Of a DNA stretch of 64,000 bases, positions 34,388 through 42,439 are shown in pieces (the first letter of the stretch is position 1; every line of letters starts with the position of its first letter). This stretch comes from Halapricum desulfuricans (lineage in GTDB: Archaea > Halobacteriota > Halobacteria > Halobacteriales > Haloarculaceae). Under the pieces are notes generated by a model that did not search any database, was not told where the DNA came from, and was given only the letters and a program-made list of their open reading frames with translations. The stretch is taken from the NCBI RefSeq assembly GCF_017094525.1, contig NZ_CP064788.1, forward strand, positions 2,589,030-2,653,029. Reading direction: 5' to 3'. Made by a program: the position numbers and the translations under genes.

Positions 34388-35665
34388 ATGGAAGAACGGG
34401 GTCTCCGCGTCCGGGCTGTCCTCGACCGATATTTCAGTATCGCTGTGCTGGCGCTCGCGGTCCTGATCGTCGTCGGCGGAGGGGTCGCATACGCCGCACA
34501 CACCGGGCCGGACGAACGGACCGAGACGACGACCGAGACGGTGATCCTCTGGAACTCGACCGGACAGTTCAGCCACGAGGCGACGGTCGTCGAGGACACC
34601 AGAGTCTTCGAGGCGGGCGAGACGCTGACGAACCGCTCTCAGTACTTCCAGCGGATCGCACCCACTCTCGAAGGGGCGTTCGTCTACGACTACGAGGCCG
34701 AGAGCGGTTCGGTCGCGGCGAACGCGTCGATGGCGCTGGTCATCCGTTCGGTCACCGAGGACGGAACCGAGCAATGGCGGGTCACGGAGTCGCTCGAGCG
34801 GGCAGACCGAACGCTCGGACCCGGCGATCCCCTCCGCTTGACGTTCGAGCAGAACGTCACCGTGGTGGAAGCCGAGCTAACGGAGATCCGGTCCGAACTC
34901 GGGGCGACCGCCGGCACCGCGGAGACGTTCTTCGAGGTGACGGTGCGTCTCGACGGAAGCCGGAGCGGTGAGCCGGTCGAGACGACCCGGTCCTACCGGC
35001 TCCCACTCACGATCGAAGACGGGCTCTATCGCGTCAACGACACCGGCCCCGTCGTGCACGAGGGCGAGCGAACGGTCCGCGACGAGCGGACAGTGCCGGT
35101 CACGGTCGGTCCGATCCGGACGTACGGCGGCCCGCTGCTCGCTGTTCTCGGACTCGCAGGCTTGGCTGGACTGGTCGCCGGCCGCTGGCGGGGCTGGCTT
35201 GCGGTCAGCGAGCAGGAGCGTGACTACCTGTCCTACCGGTCGGAGCGCCGCGAGTTCGACGAGTGGATCACCGAGGTCAGGCGACCGGCAGATCGGATCG
35301 CCGACGCCGACAATCAGGCCGAAACGACGTCGCTCGCTGGACTGGTCGATCTGGCGATCGATACCGACCGGCGAGTGCTCGAAACGCCCGACGAACGGTA
35401 TCTGGTCTTCGAGGACGACGTCGTCTACAGGTACGAGCCGCCTGACGTATCTGTCGGAGACCGTGATCCGCTTGCGACGGCCGCTGAGACAGACGGTTCG
35501 TCCGGGTTGTCTGACTCGATCGGGAGCCTCCTCGACGGCGACCGCGACGTATCAGAGACGGACGACGGAGAATCGGGGACTGACGAGGCTGATACGCAAT
35601 CGGATTCCGACAGCATTGATCGATCTGAATCCGTCAGCGACGACGCACGGGACGTCGAACGGTGA
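34388..35665 (+). CDS. DUF5305 membrane protein
   Basis: A ~425-residue protein. An N-terminal helix (LDRYFSIAVLALAVLIVVGGGVAYAAH) precedes an exterior beta-rich domain of ~200 residues (TETVILWNSTGQFSHEATVVEDTRVFEAGETLTNRSQYFQRIAPTLEGAFVYDY), the DUF5305 hallmark. A second helix (GGPLLAVLGLAGLAGLVAGRW) leads to an acidic cytosolic tail. DUF5305 genes commonly sit with SipW-type peptidases in haloarchaea, as here (47 bases apart). GCCTTAATATC near 34356 may be an internal promoter, so I prefer the second ATG (34388). Its function is unknown; an assembly platform is a guess. Confidence 0.82.
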   Translation: MEERGLRVRAVLDRYFSIAVLALAVLIVVGGGVAYAAHTGPDERTETTTETVILWNSTGQFSHEATVVEDTRVFEAGETLTNRSQYFQRIAPTLEGAFVYDYEAESGSVAANASMALVIRSVTEDGTEQWRVTESLERADRTLGPGDPLRLTFEQNVTVVEAELTEIRSELGATAGTAETFFEVTVRLDGSRSGEPVETTRSYRLPLTIEDGLYRVNDTGPVVHEGERTVRDERTVPVTVGPIRTYGGPLLAVLGLAGLAGLVAGRWRGWLAVSEQERDYLSYRSERREFDEWITEVRRPADRIADADNQAETTSLAGLVDLAIDTDRRVLETPDERYLVFEDDVVYRYEPPDVSVGDRDPLATAAETDGSSGLSDSIGSLLDGDRDVSETDDGESGTDEADTQSDSDSIDRSESVSDDARDVER

Positions 35666-35699
35666 CGGCGATTTCCGCTCGAGAGGCTGTGACCGACTG

Positions 35700-35780
35700 A
35701 TACGGTCGGTTGTAACGATCTACCGGTACGATCGCATACCGGGTGCGATCGACCCGGAACAGACTTACAACCGACCGTAT
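35700..35780. repeat. 81-bp palindromic element, family 1, copy A
   Basis: The element is bounded by perfect 16-bp inverted repeats, ATACGGTCGGTTGTAA and its complement, around an inner GATCGCAT...GTGCGATC palindrome. The reverse complement of the copy at 40053-40133 matches over all 81 positions with five differences. It begins 34 bases after the DUF5305 stop. No coding capacity is present. It behaves like a MITE-type or REP-like repeat and could also act as a transcript-end hairpin. Confidence 0.85.
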
Positions 35781-35891
35781 GACACTGGTGGCGATACCAT
35801 TTCGAACTGATCCGACACGCCGTCGTGCCGGATGTCTTTCCGAACGGATAGCCACCAGTGTGAACAACCGGGACTGCGTCGCAGAAGCGGA

Positions 35892-35909
35892 CCGGGCGCG
35901 ATTTGAACC
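35892..35909 (-). repeat. tRNA-Lys 3'-end copy 1 (probable att scar)
   Basis: CCGGGCGCGATTTGAACC repeats the T-arm and part of the acceptor of the intact tRNA-Lys at 36152. It heads a ~125-base unit that is repeated, diverged, from 36017. It has no anticodon or D arm, so it is not a gene. Confidence 0.7.
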
Positions 35910-36012
35910 GGAGGAAGACGGTCGCTCACTTCGTTCGCGCTGCGACTTCCAGGGTGCAAATCGCTTCGGCAACGTACAGCAACCGCTCGCGATTTTGCTC
36001 GCGGTAAAAGTA

Positions 36013-36040
36013 CGGGCCGGGCGCGATTTGAACCACGCGA
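36013..36040 (-). repeat. tRNA-Lys 3'-end copy 2 (probable att scar)
   Basis: This segment repeats the tRNA-Lys acceptor and T-arm with one extra base in the T-arm, which would spoil the stem. Sequence between this copy and the intact tRNA is related to that between copies 1 and 2 (shared TTCAAATCG, CGGCAAC and CTCGCG blocks), showing a tandem duplication of about 125-139 bases. Confidence 0.7.
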
Positions 36041-36151
36041 AGACGGTCCTGCTCGCTCACGATGTTCGCTGCGCGGGCTGCAGCTTCTCTCATTCAAATC
36101 GCTCCGGCAACACACAGCAGTCGCTCGCGGTGTTGCGAGCGACAGCATGAA

Positions 36152-36225
36152 CGGGCCGGGCGCGATTTGAACACGCGACCGTCTGATTAAGAGTCAGACG
36201 CTCTGCCGGACTGAGCTACCGGCCC
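36152..36225 (-). tRNA. tRNA-Lys (anticodon CTT)
   Basis: A 74-base cloverleaf can be folded by eye: acceptor GGGCCGG/CCGGCCC, D-arm stem GCTC/GAGC, anticodon stem TCTGA/TCAGA with loop CTCTTAA giving anticodon CTT, T-stem GCGTG/CGCGC with loop TTCAAAT, and discriminator G. CCA is not encoded. No intron is present. Its 3' end is repeated twice further on in the minus direction, as happens where integrative elements have used the tRNA. Confidence 0.93.
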
Positions 36226-36404
36226 TCGCACTACGAGGTAACGGCAGGGCGGTAAAATAGGTTTCCTTTCGGGACTGTCGACGGACGGCGACGCGGTTCG
36301 ACACTCCGTGATTCGATGGGAGCCACGACTCGATCTCTCCTCGGGCGAGAGTCGCATGGCGTTGCCGGTGACGGCAGTCACATTGGTAATATCCCAACGG
36401 AGAT

Positions 36405-37808
36405 CTAGTAATCACCGGACGGTTCGTCGATGTCGCGGCCACGGTCGTCGGTGTCGCCGGCACCGTCATCTCGGTCGTCGGTATTGCTGACCTCGGGGCC
36501 CCGGTCCGTCTCGTCTCGGGTGAGTCGTACCGACTCGATCCGGGAGCCGTCGACGGCCGTCACCGCTGCGAGAAATCCATCGAGCGAAACAGTGTCCCCC
36601 TGTTCGGGCGCGCGTGCCAACTGATCGAGCACGAGCCCAGCGAGCGTCTCGTAGCCTGCAGCCTCGAAGTCCGTCCCCAGGACATCGTTGACGGTCGAAA
36701 GCGGGACGGCCCCGTCAGCGTCGTAGGCGTCCGGGCCGTCCTGGCGGATTACCGGTTCGCTGGTTTCGACATCGAAGTCGTCGCGGAGATCGCCCACGAC
36801 GGCCTCGACGGTGTCTTCGATGGTGACCATTCCCTCGAACGCGCCCCACTCGTCGACGACAGCGGCCATCTGGCGGTGTTCGTCCTGAAACTGCAACAAC
36901 AGCTCACGGAGTGACGTCATCTCCGGGACGACCATGATCTCGCGGGAGAGTTCGGCGGCTGTCGTCTCCGCCTCGCCGGCGCCGAGCACGTCCTTCACGT
37001 CGAGATAGCCGGTCACCTGATCGTGATTTTCCGCCGCGACAACGGGGTACCGGGTGTGACCGGCCTCGAGAACGGTGGCGCGAATCTCGGAGAGGCTCCG
37101 GTCGCCGGAGAGGGTCACGACGTCCGGTCGGGGGACCATCGCTTCTCGGACAGTCGTATCGTCGAGGTCGAAGACGCTCTCGATCATCTCGACCTCGGAC
37201 TGGGCGACGTGACCCGCTTCGCCGGAGCGGGCGAGGACGCGTCGGATCTCGCGTTCCTCGAGCGTCTCGTCGCTCTCGGAGGCCGGCGGGACGCCGAGCA
37301 ACTGGGTGAACGCGTTCGCGGTCCCGTTGAACACGACGATCCCGGGTGCGAACAGCCGATAGGAGAGTTTCATCGGTGGCGCGAGAAACAGCGAGAGCCG
37401 TTCAGCCTGTGAGATGGCGATCGTCTTCGGGGCGAGTTCGCCGAAGACGACGTGCAGGAACGTGATGATGCTGAAGCCGATCGCGAACGCGACAAGGTGG
37501 ACGAGCCCCGCGGGAAGCAACGGCCCGAGGACGGGTTCGATGAGTGCCGCGACCGCGGGTTCGCCGACCCACCCTAGACCCAGCGACGCGAGCGTGATCC
37601 CGAGCTGGGTCGCGGCCAGGTAGTCGTCGAGGTTGTCCATTACTTCCTGTAGCGTCGCCGAACCCGTCCGTCCCTCCGCGGCGAGCTGCTCGACCGACGT
37701 GGCGCGCACCCTGACGAAGGCGAACTCCGAGGCGACGAAAAACCCGTTCAACACCACGAGCACGAGCGCGAGCACCAGCTGCAGTGACGAGACAACGAGA
37801 TCTACCAT
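36405..37808 (-). CDS. CNNM/HlyC-CorC family transporter (DUF21-CBS-CorC_HlyC)
   Basis: A 467-residue membrane protein. The N-terminal DUF21 domain has four helices (LQLVLALVLVVLNGFFVASEFAFVRVRATSVEQLAAEG ... TQLGITLASLGLGWVGEPAVA ... HVVFGELAPKTIAI). A CBS pair follows (VREAMVPRPDVVTLSGDRSLSEI; YLDVKDVLGAG), then the C-terminal CorC_HlyC domain (MAAVVDEWGAFEGMVTIEDTVEAVVGDL). An acidic Asp/Arg tail is added. Family members move or sense Mg2+ and related divalent cations. Confidence 0.93.
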   Translation of the reverse strand: MVDLVVSSLQLVLALVLVVLNGFFVASEFAFVRVRATSVEQLAAEGRTGSATLQEVMDNLDDYLAATQLGITLASLGLGWVGEPAVAALIEPVLGPLLPAGLVHLVAFAIGFSIITFLHVVFGELAPKTIAISQAERLSLFLAPPMKLSYRLFAPGIVVFNGTANAFTQLLGVPPASESDETLEEREIRRVLARSGEAGHVAQSEVEMIESVFDLDDTTVREAMVPRPDVVTLSGDRSLSEIRATVLEAGHTRYPVVAAENHDQVTGYLDVKDVLGAGEAETTAAELSREIMVVPEMTSLRELLLQFQDEHRQMAAVVDEWGAFEGMVTIEDTVEAVVGDLRDDFDVETSEPVIRQDGPDAYDADGAVPLSTVNDVLGTDFEAAGYETLAGLVLDQLARAPEQGDTVSLDGFLAAVTAVDGSRIESVRLTRDETDRGPEVSNTDDRDDGAGDTDDRGRDIDEPSGDY

Positions 37809-37972
37809 CGACGTTCACCGGGCCAGCGCCCGCAGCGAATCTGTGTGACCATACCGTCGTCTCGTGCGGCCCACACTAAAAGGTCGATCGATCTATAATT
37901 TGGATTTCATGACGAGGCGGGCCGAGACTGCTTCAAAAGTTTTTTCAGTTCCGAGTTAATAGATACACCTGT

Positions 37973-38296
37973 ATGGGACGAGAGGCATATCGACTGACCG
38001 AATCGGTCGCTGGGTTCCCGGAAGGTGAGGTGCTGGACGTGACGGCGCGGTTCGGAAACTGGCACATCTACGACATGGAACTGGAGCCGCGCCGCGAGAC
38101 GGCGACGACGCCGAGCAAGGTCGTGGTTTCCGAAGAAGACGCGGGGTTCAGCGAAGAAGAGATCCTCGACGAGACGGCACGGATCGGCGACTGGCACGAG
38201 TACGAACTGGCGTTCGAGCCGGGCAGGTCCGACGACGAGCCGACCGCGCTCACGATGGACGATCTGGAGACCGTCGCCGAGCGCGTCGAAGGCTAG
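37973..38296 (+). CDS. Hypothetical protein with an internal tandem duplication
   Basis: A 107-residue acidic protein made of two related halves: AGFPEGEVLDVTARFGNWHIYDMELEP and AGFSEEEILDETARIGDWHEYELAFEP, joined by a short Thr/Ser linker. I do not recognise the family. The duplicated aromatic and acidic motif (TAR-x-G-x-WH-x-Y) suggests a pseudo-dimer binding fold. AGTTAATAGAT just upstream could supply the promoter of a leaderless transcript. No operon partner is present. Confidence 0.65.
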   Translation: MGREAYRLTESVAGFPEGEVLDVTARFGNWHIYDMELEPRRETATTPSKVVVSEEDAGFSEEEILDETARIGDWHEYELAFEPGRSDDEPTALTMDDLETVAERVEG

Positions 38297-38425
38297 CTAC
38301 CACCAGGCTGCTTCGGCCCCTGCTTTTCCGTTCCGAGCGACATGTGATCGTCTCTCTCGAGACGCTGCAGCGGTAGTGAGGCGAACGCCCGTCTGTAGCC
38401 GGAGGACGAGAGTGACGAGGAAGTC

Positions 38426-38504
38426 ATACTGCCGGCTGTAAGTTCGTAAAGATATTCGCCACCCTGGGTGGCGAATTCCTTCAGTGTGTTACAGCCGGCA
38501 GTAT
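38426..38504. repeat. 79-bp palindromic element, family 2, copy C
   Basis: Perfect 16-bp terminal inverted repeats, ATACTGCCGGCTGTAA and its complement, enclose an inner TTCGCCACC...GGTGGCGAA palindrome. The element at 54331-54410 is the same sequence in reverse orientation, with one indel in the loop and a few substitutions. The last base of the element is also the last base of the trm1 stop codon (read on the minus strand). Confidence 0.85.
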
Positions 38505-39610
38505 CAATCCGTGTGGATCGCTGCGTCGATCCCGGTCACGTCGGCGTCGGTCTTGAATGTCGTCCCGCCGTAGTGGGTGCGCGACGCCTCGTGGCCCGCG
38601 TTCCGGAGTCGCTCAAGGAAGTCGTCCATCGCCATCGCGCCCTCGCCCCAGCGCTTGGCGAGCCGGTGCTGGTCGTAGTGGGTCGGCGTCGCCAGTTCGG
38701 CGGCCAGCCGCTCGGTCAGTTCACGGGCCTCCTCGGCGGTTCCCATCCCGTCGTCGACGTGCTGGCCGACCCGCTCGAGGAACTCGCGGTCGTGAACCGG
38801 CCCGAGCCACAGCGGACCGGCGGTCTGGAGGTGCTCGCCACAGTTGGGACACTCCGCGGGCGGGTCGGCGATCAGCCCGCGTTCGTGAGTGCGCCACAGG
38901 CAGTGCTGGCAGTGATGGACGTGCCCGAGTTCGTCGAGCGCCCGGTTTGCGACCGTCGCGCCGTCCGCCAGCGCGAGGTAGGTCCGGACGTAGTGTTTCG
39001 TGGCGTGTGTCGTGACCGGCGTGATCGCCCGGTCGTATCGGGCGGCGGTCCGGGCCAGCGCTCCCAGCAGGATCCGGACGCCCATCTCCCGGTGATATTC
39101 GGTGTTGCGCGGGACCGCGCTGTAGGACCGGACGCCGCTCTCGAAGTGTGCGCCACAGAGCGGCGCGGTGTCGGTCGCGGTGACCGCGAGCAGATCGATG
39201 GCGCTCCGGACGGCGGCATCAGCGAAGGGGATCGGCGTGCCGAACGGATCCAGATCGACGACGTCGAAGCGTCGCTCATGCATGAGCGCGTTGACGTTCC
39301 GGTTGACGACCTCGCCGGCGAGCCCGTTCCGATCGAGGTTGGTCCGGCAGAGTTCGACCGCGTCCTCGTCGCGGTCACACAGCGTCACGTCCCAGCCCTC
39401 GGCGGCCGCTCGCACGCCCCGGACGCCGCTCGCGGCGGTCGCATCGAGGTACGTCTCGGCGTGTTCGAAGCGCTCGCGGGCGGCCCGCAGGACCGCCACC
39501 GTCAGATCGCGGTTCAACTCCTGGACGGGGTTGTAGAAGACGCCGTCGCCGATTCCCGCCTCGGGTTGTTCGGGGACCTCGATCTCGACGCTGCCCTCGG
39601 TGACGCGCAT
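38504..39610 (-). CDS. trm1: tRNA (guanine26-N2)-dimethyltransferase Trm1
   Basis: A 368-residue SAM-dependent methyltransferase making m2,2G26 in tRNA. The start [14 protein letters not shown] and [22 protein letters not shown] are characteristic. The catalytic segment is [16 protein letters not shown] and the SAM site [18 protein letters not shown]. The C-terminal domain has a zinc motif ([12 protein letters not shown] ... CPNCG). It is divergent from the SWIM-domain gene. Its stop codon overlaps palindromic element C. Confidence 0.96.
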   Translation of the reverse strand: MRVTEGSVEIEVPEQPEAGIGDGVFYNPVQELNRDLTVAVLRAARERFEHAETYLDATAASGVRGVRAAAEGWDVTLCDRDEDAVELCRTNLDRNGLAGEVVNRNVNALMHERRFDVVDLDPFGTPIPFADAAVRSAIDLLAVTATDTAPLCGAHFESGVRSYSAVPRNTEYHREMGVRILLGALARTAARYDRAITPVTTHATKHYVRTYLALADGATVANRALDELGHVHHCQHCLWRTHERGLIADPPAECPNCGEHLQTAGPLWLGPVHDREFLERVGQHVDDGMGTAEEARELTERLAAELATPTHYDQHRLAKRWGEGAMAMDDFLERLRNAGHEASRTHYGGTTFKTDADVTGIDAAIHTD

Positions 39611-39692
39611 GTCGACATCTCGACGACCGGGACGCAAATCCGTTGCGCTCCGGTGCCGAAGCGTTTTGTCCTCGCTGTCCATAGCCGGAGAC

Positions 39693-40040
39693 GTGAACGC
39701 CGTCGAGCAGTGGCAGGCAGCTCTCGCCGACGCGGGCGAACTCGACCCCGACGTAGTCGATCGGATCATTTCGGTCCACGGGTCACGCGGCGTCCAGGCG
39801 ATCGAGGCCGTCTCCGAAGGACGGGTCAAACAGTACAACGATTTCACGGTCGTAGTCGGTCACGACGACGAGTACATCGTCGAGGACGGTGGCTGCACCT
39901 GCAAGGACGCCGAGTACAACCTCGATCCGGCGGATCCGACCGAACTGTGCTGGCACGTCCTCGCCGTGAAGATCGCCCGCGAAATCGACGCCGTCGACGA
40001 CCACGACATGTTCTACTCCGAAGTCCGGGACTTGCTCTAG
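39693..40040 (+). CDS. SWIM zinc-finger protein
   Basis: A ~115-residue protein from a GTG start ([40 protein letters not shown]). The C-terminal half carries a SWIM motif, C-x-C-x(n)-C-x-H, in [34 protein letters not shown] domains bind DNA or proteins and occur with recombination factors. The gene ends 12 bases before palindromic element B. The N-terminal frame upstream of the GTG overlaps trm1 and lacks protein-like composition. Confidence 0.82.
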   Translation: MNAVEQWQAALADAGELDPDVVDRIISVHGSRGVQAIEAVSEGRVKQYNDFTVVVGHDDEYIVEDGGCTCKDAEYNLDPADPTELCWHVLAVKIAREIDAVDDHDMFYSEVRDLL

Positions 40041-40052
40041 AGCAAGAGTCTC

Positions 40053-40133
40053 ATACGGTCGGTTGTAAGTCTGTTCCGGATCGATCGCATCCGTTATGCG
40101 ATCGCACCGGTAAATCGTTACAACCGACCGTAT
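40053..40133. repeat. 81-bp palindromic element, family 1, copy B
   Basis: This is the inverted counterpart of the element at 35700-35780: identical length, identical 16-bp ends, five substitutions. It starts 12 bases after the SWIM gene stop. A run of short hairpins follows it downstream. Confidence 0.85.
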
Positions 40134-40170
40134 CAAAGACGGCGCTGTATCTCCTCTCTACTGCGTCCTC

Positions 40171-40296
40171 AGAACGCGAGCGTTCTGATGTGCGAACGAA
40201 AGGTCTGCGCTCGTTAACGCTCCTTGTCCGCTTGCGCTGACTGCGGTGTCGTCCGGAAATCTTCGATTTCCGTGATCACGAGAATCGGAGATTCTC
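40171..40296. repeat. Run of short perfect hairpins
   Basis: Three small stem-loops are visible: AGAACG-CGAG-CGTTCT (40171-40186), GGAAATC-TTC-GATTTCC (40255-40271) and GAGAATC-GGA-GATTCTC (40280-40296). Between them the sequence has no protein-like frame. Such chains often lie at the ends of haloarchaeal insertion elements, so this may be a transposon remnant. Confidence 0.6.
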
Positions 40297-40335
40297 GAAC
40301 CACTCCTTGAGGGAAGCGTAGCGCCTACATTCAGG

Positions 40336-41091
40336 TCACTGACTGGTGTATCCGCCGTCAATCACAAATGTCTCGCCGGTGACGAACGTGGCGTCATCCG
40401 AACAGAGCCACACCGCGGCGTCACCGATCTCTTCGGGTTTCCCGAGTCGGCCCAGCGGTGTCGCAGCGATTGCCTGCTGTGTGGTCTCGTTTTCCTCAGC
40501 GGACGCTTCGACCATCGGCGTCTCGATGACGCCCGGCGCAATGACGTTGACCCGGATCCCCTCGCCACTGTACTCCAGTGCCGCGGTCTTTGTCAATCCG
40601 ATCGTGCCGTGCTTGCTGGCGACGTACGGGCTGATCTGCGGGAACCCGACCTCGCCCGCGATCGAAGAGACGTTTACGATCGATCCGCCGCCACCATCGA
40701 GCATCACCGGGATCTCCGCCTTCATCGACTGGAACACCCCTTTCAGATTGACGTCGATTACCTGTTCCCAGTTCTCAAGGGGCTGGTCGCCGAGTGCCTC
40801 GTTTTCCCCTTCGATACCGGCGTTGTTGAACGCGAAATCCAATCCGCCGTATGTGTCAACTGCTGTGTCTACCATCGCCTGGACGTCGTCCCAGTCACTG
40901 ACGTCTGTCTCGACGAATGTTGCCTCCCCGCCCATCTCTTCGATTTCTTCGGCAGTTGCCTCGCCATCCTCCACGTTGACGTCCGCGGCGACTACACTCG
41001 CCCCTTCTTCGGCGAAACGCAACGCTGCTGCGTGTCCAATACCTGTGCTCGCTCCGGTAACGACTGCAACTTTGTCGTTGATGCCATCCAT
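40336..41091 (-). CDS. Short-chain dehydrogenase/reductase
   Basis: A 251-residue classical SDR: cofactor loop TGASTGIG (12-19), NNAG, catalytic Ser in VNVSSIAG, and Y-x3-K in YVASKHG. D37 in VVAADVN after the second strand favours NAD over NADP. The C-terminus reads FVTGETFVIDGGYTSQ as in glucose/3-oxoacyl dehydrogenase relatives. The substrate is undetermined. It lies alone between mobile-like debris and orc1 with somewhat lower GC, which could mean recent acquisition. AACATATGTT, a perfect palindrome, lies about 40 bases upstream of the start. Confidence 0.92.
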   Translation of the reverse strand: MDGINDKVAVVTGASTGIGHAAALRFAEEGASVVAADVNVEDGEATAEEIEEMGGEATFVETDVSDWDDVQAMVDTAVDTYGGLDFAFNNAGIEGENEALGDQPLENWEQVIDVNLKGVFQSMKAEIPVMLDGGGGSIVNVSSIAGEVGFPQISPYVASKHGTIGLTKTAALEYSGEGIRVNVIAPGVIETPMVEASAEENETTQQAIAATPLGRLGKPEEIGDAAVWLCSDDATFVTGETFVIDGGYTSQ

Positions 41092-41226
41092 AGCGGTTCA
41101 CGTCTGTCTGCCAGACAGAACGAATTCGCCCGAACATATGTTATATCTTGCGCCGTCAGAGAACTGTTAACATGCCAATCGACGGCACGAAAACCGGCAG
41201 TCAATTTCTGCCAGGACGGAACAGCG

Positions 41227-42357
41227 TCACTCCAGTCGCTCGAGGACGGCGTCGGCGTCGTAGTTCAGCGTCAGTTCCCGCGAGCGGCCGCGGCCGTCGA
41301 CAGTGGTGTACTCGGTGTCGATGATGTCCAGCTGGTCGAGCTTGTTGATGATCTCCGAATAGCGGGTATAGCCCAGCTCCGAGCGGTCGTGAAACGCCTC
41401 GTAGATGTCGCCCGCGCGGCCACCGCCCTCTTCGGCCAGTACCTCGACCAGCATCTGTTCGGAGTCAGACAGTCCCCGGAGATGCCGGGAGAGGTGTACG
41501 TACTTGGACTTGTCGTAGGCCGCCTCGACGTCCTCGAGTTCGACAGTCCGACTGGCACGCATTTCGGCGTGCATGCCCGCCCGCCGCAAGAGATCGATAC
41601 CGACGCGCAGGTCGCCGCCCTGCGCTGCGGTCAGGCCCGCGACGCGGTCGAGCACCGTCGGGCCGACGGCGTCCTCGTGAAAGCCGCGATCGACCCGCTC
41701 CCGCAGGATGTCGACGATCTCGCGCTCGCCGTACTTGTTGAAATAGACCTCTTCCGGGCGGAAAACGCTCTGGACGCGGCTGTCCAGTTCCTCGATCACG
41801 TCCAGATCCAGGTCCGAGGAGATGACGATGACGCCGATCTTCGCGCCGCTGTGTGCCTCGTGGGCGCGCAACAGCGAGTACAGCGTCTCGCTGGCCTCGC
41901 CCTCGTAAAAGAGATAGTTCACGTCGTCCAGCGCCACCGCGAGGACCTCGTCGTCCTCGACGAGTTTGTCGGTGATCTGCCCGAACAGCTTCTTGAACGA
42001 GATGCCGCTTGCCGGCGGTTCGTACTCGAAGACGTGCTCGAACAGCCGCGAGAACACCGAATAGCGGGTCGAATCGACCTGACAGTTGACGCGAGCGACG
42101 TTGACGTCCGTCCGGGCGCGCAACTCCGAGAACAGCTTCTGGACCGCGGTCGTCTTGCCGGTCCCGGGCGGACCGCGCGCGATCACGTTCAGCGGCCGCG
42201 ATCCCCGGACAGCCGGTCGGAGCGCGTACTTCAGGCTCTCCATCTGGCTGTCACGATGGCGAAAGGTTTCGGGGACGTAGTCGATCTCGAAGACGTGCTC
42301 GTCGCGGAACACCGACTCGTCCCAGGACAACATCCCCTCCTCGGGGTCGTCGCTCAT
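41227..42357 (-). CDS. orc: Orc1/Cdc6 replication initiator
   Basis: A ~376-residue AAA+ protein: Walker A GPPGTGKTT (62-70), Walker B VALDDVNYLF, sensor 1 VIVISSD, sensor 2 QGGDLRVGIDLLRRAG, and a C-terminal winged helix (YEAFHDRSELGYTRYSEIINKLDQLDIIDTEYT). Haloarchaea have many paralogues, of which only some mark origins. No origin recognition boxes or AT-rich unwinding element are visible on either side, so this may be one not tied to an adjacent origin. A start three codons upstream is also possible. Confidence 0.93.
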   Translation of the reverse strand: MSDDPEEGMLSWDESVFRDEHVFEIDYVPETFRHRDSQMESLKYALRPAVRGSRPLNVIARGPPGTGKTTAVQKLFSELRARTDVNVARVNCQVDSTRYSVFSRLFEHVFEYEPPASGISFKKLFGQITDKLVEDDEVLAVALDDVNYLFYEGEASETLYSLLRAHEAHSGAKIGVIVISSDLDLDVIEELDSRVQSVFRPEEVYFNKYGEREIVDILRERVDRGFHEDAVGPTVLDRVAGLTAAQGGDLRVGIDLLRRAGMHAEMRASRTVELEDVEAAYDKSKYVHLSRHLRGLSDSEQMLVEVLAEEGGGRAGDIYEAFHDRSELGYTRYSEIINKLDQLDIIDTEYTTVDGRGRSRELTLNYDADAVLERLE

Positions 42358-42439
42358 CACTTTCACCGAGCTTCCCGCACCACTTAACTGTTGGCCAGAA
42401 GCTGGGAGTCAGCGTCTGACGGGCGTCTTGCCCGGCGTA

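Noticed and set aside
35892-36040. Additional tRNA genes suggested by GATTTGAACC
   Set aside because: Only the T-arm and acceptor are present, without anticodon or D arms, and copy 2 has a disrupted T-stem.
35743-36150. 136-codon frame over the tRNA-Lys repeat ladder
   Set aside because: Its sequence derives from the tRNA-end repeats; repeated peptide blocks reflect the DNA duplication, not a protein.
40609-42387. 592-codon plus-strand frame across the SDR and orc1 genes
   Set aside because: Both genes on the minus strand are clear; the frame has no domain.
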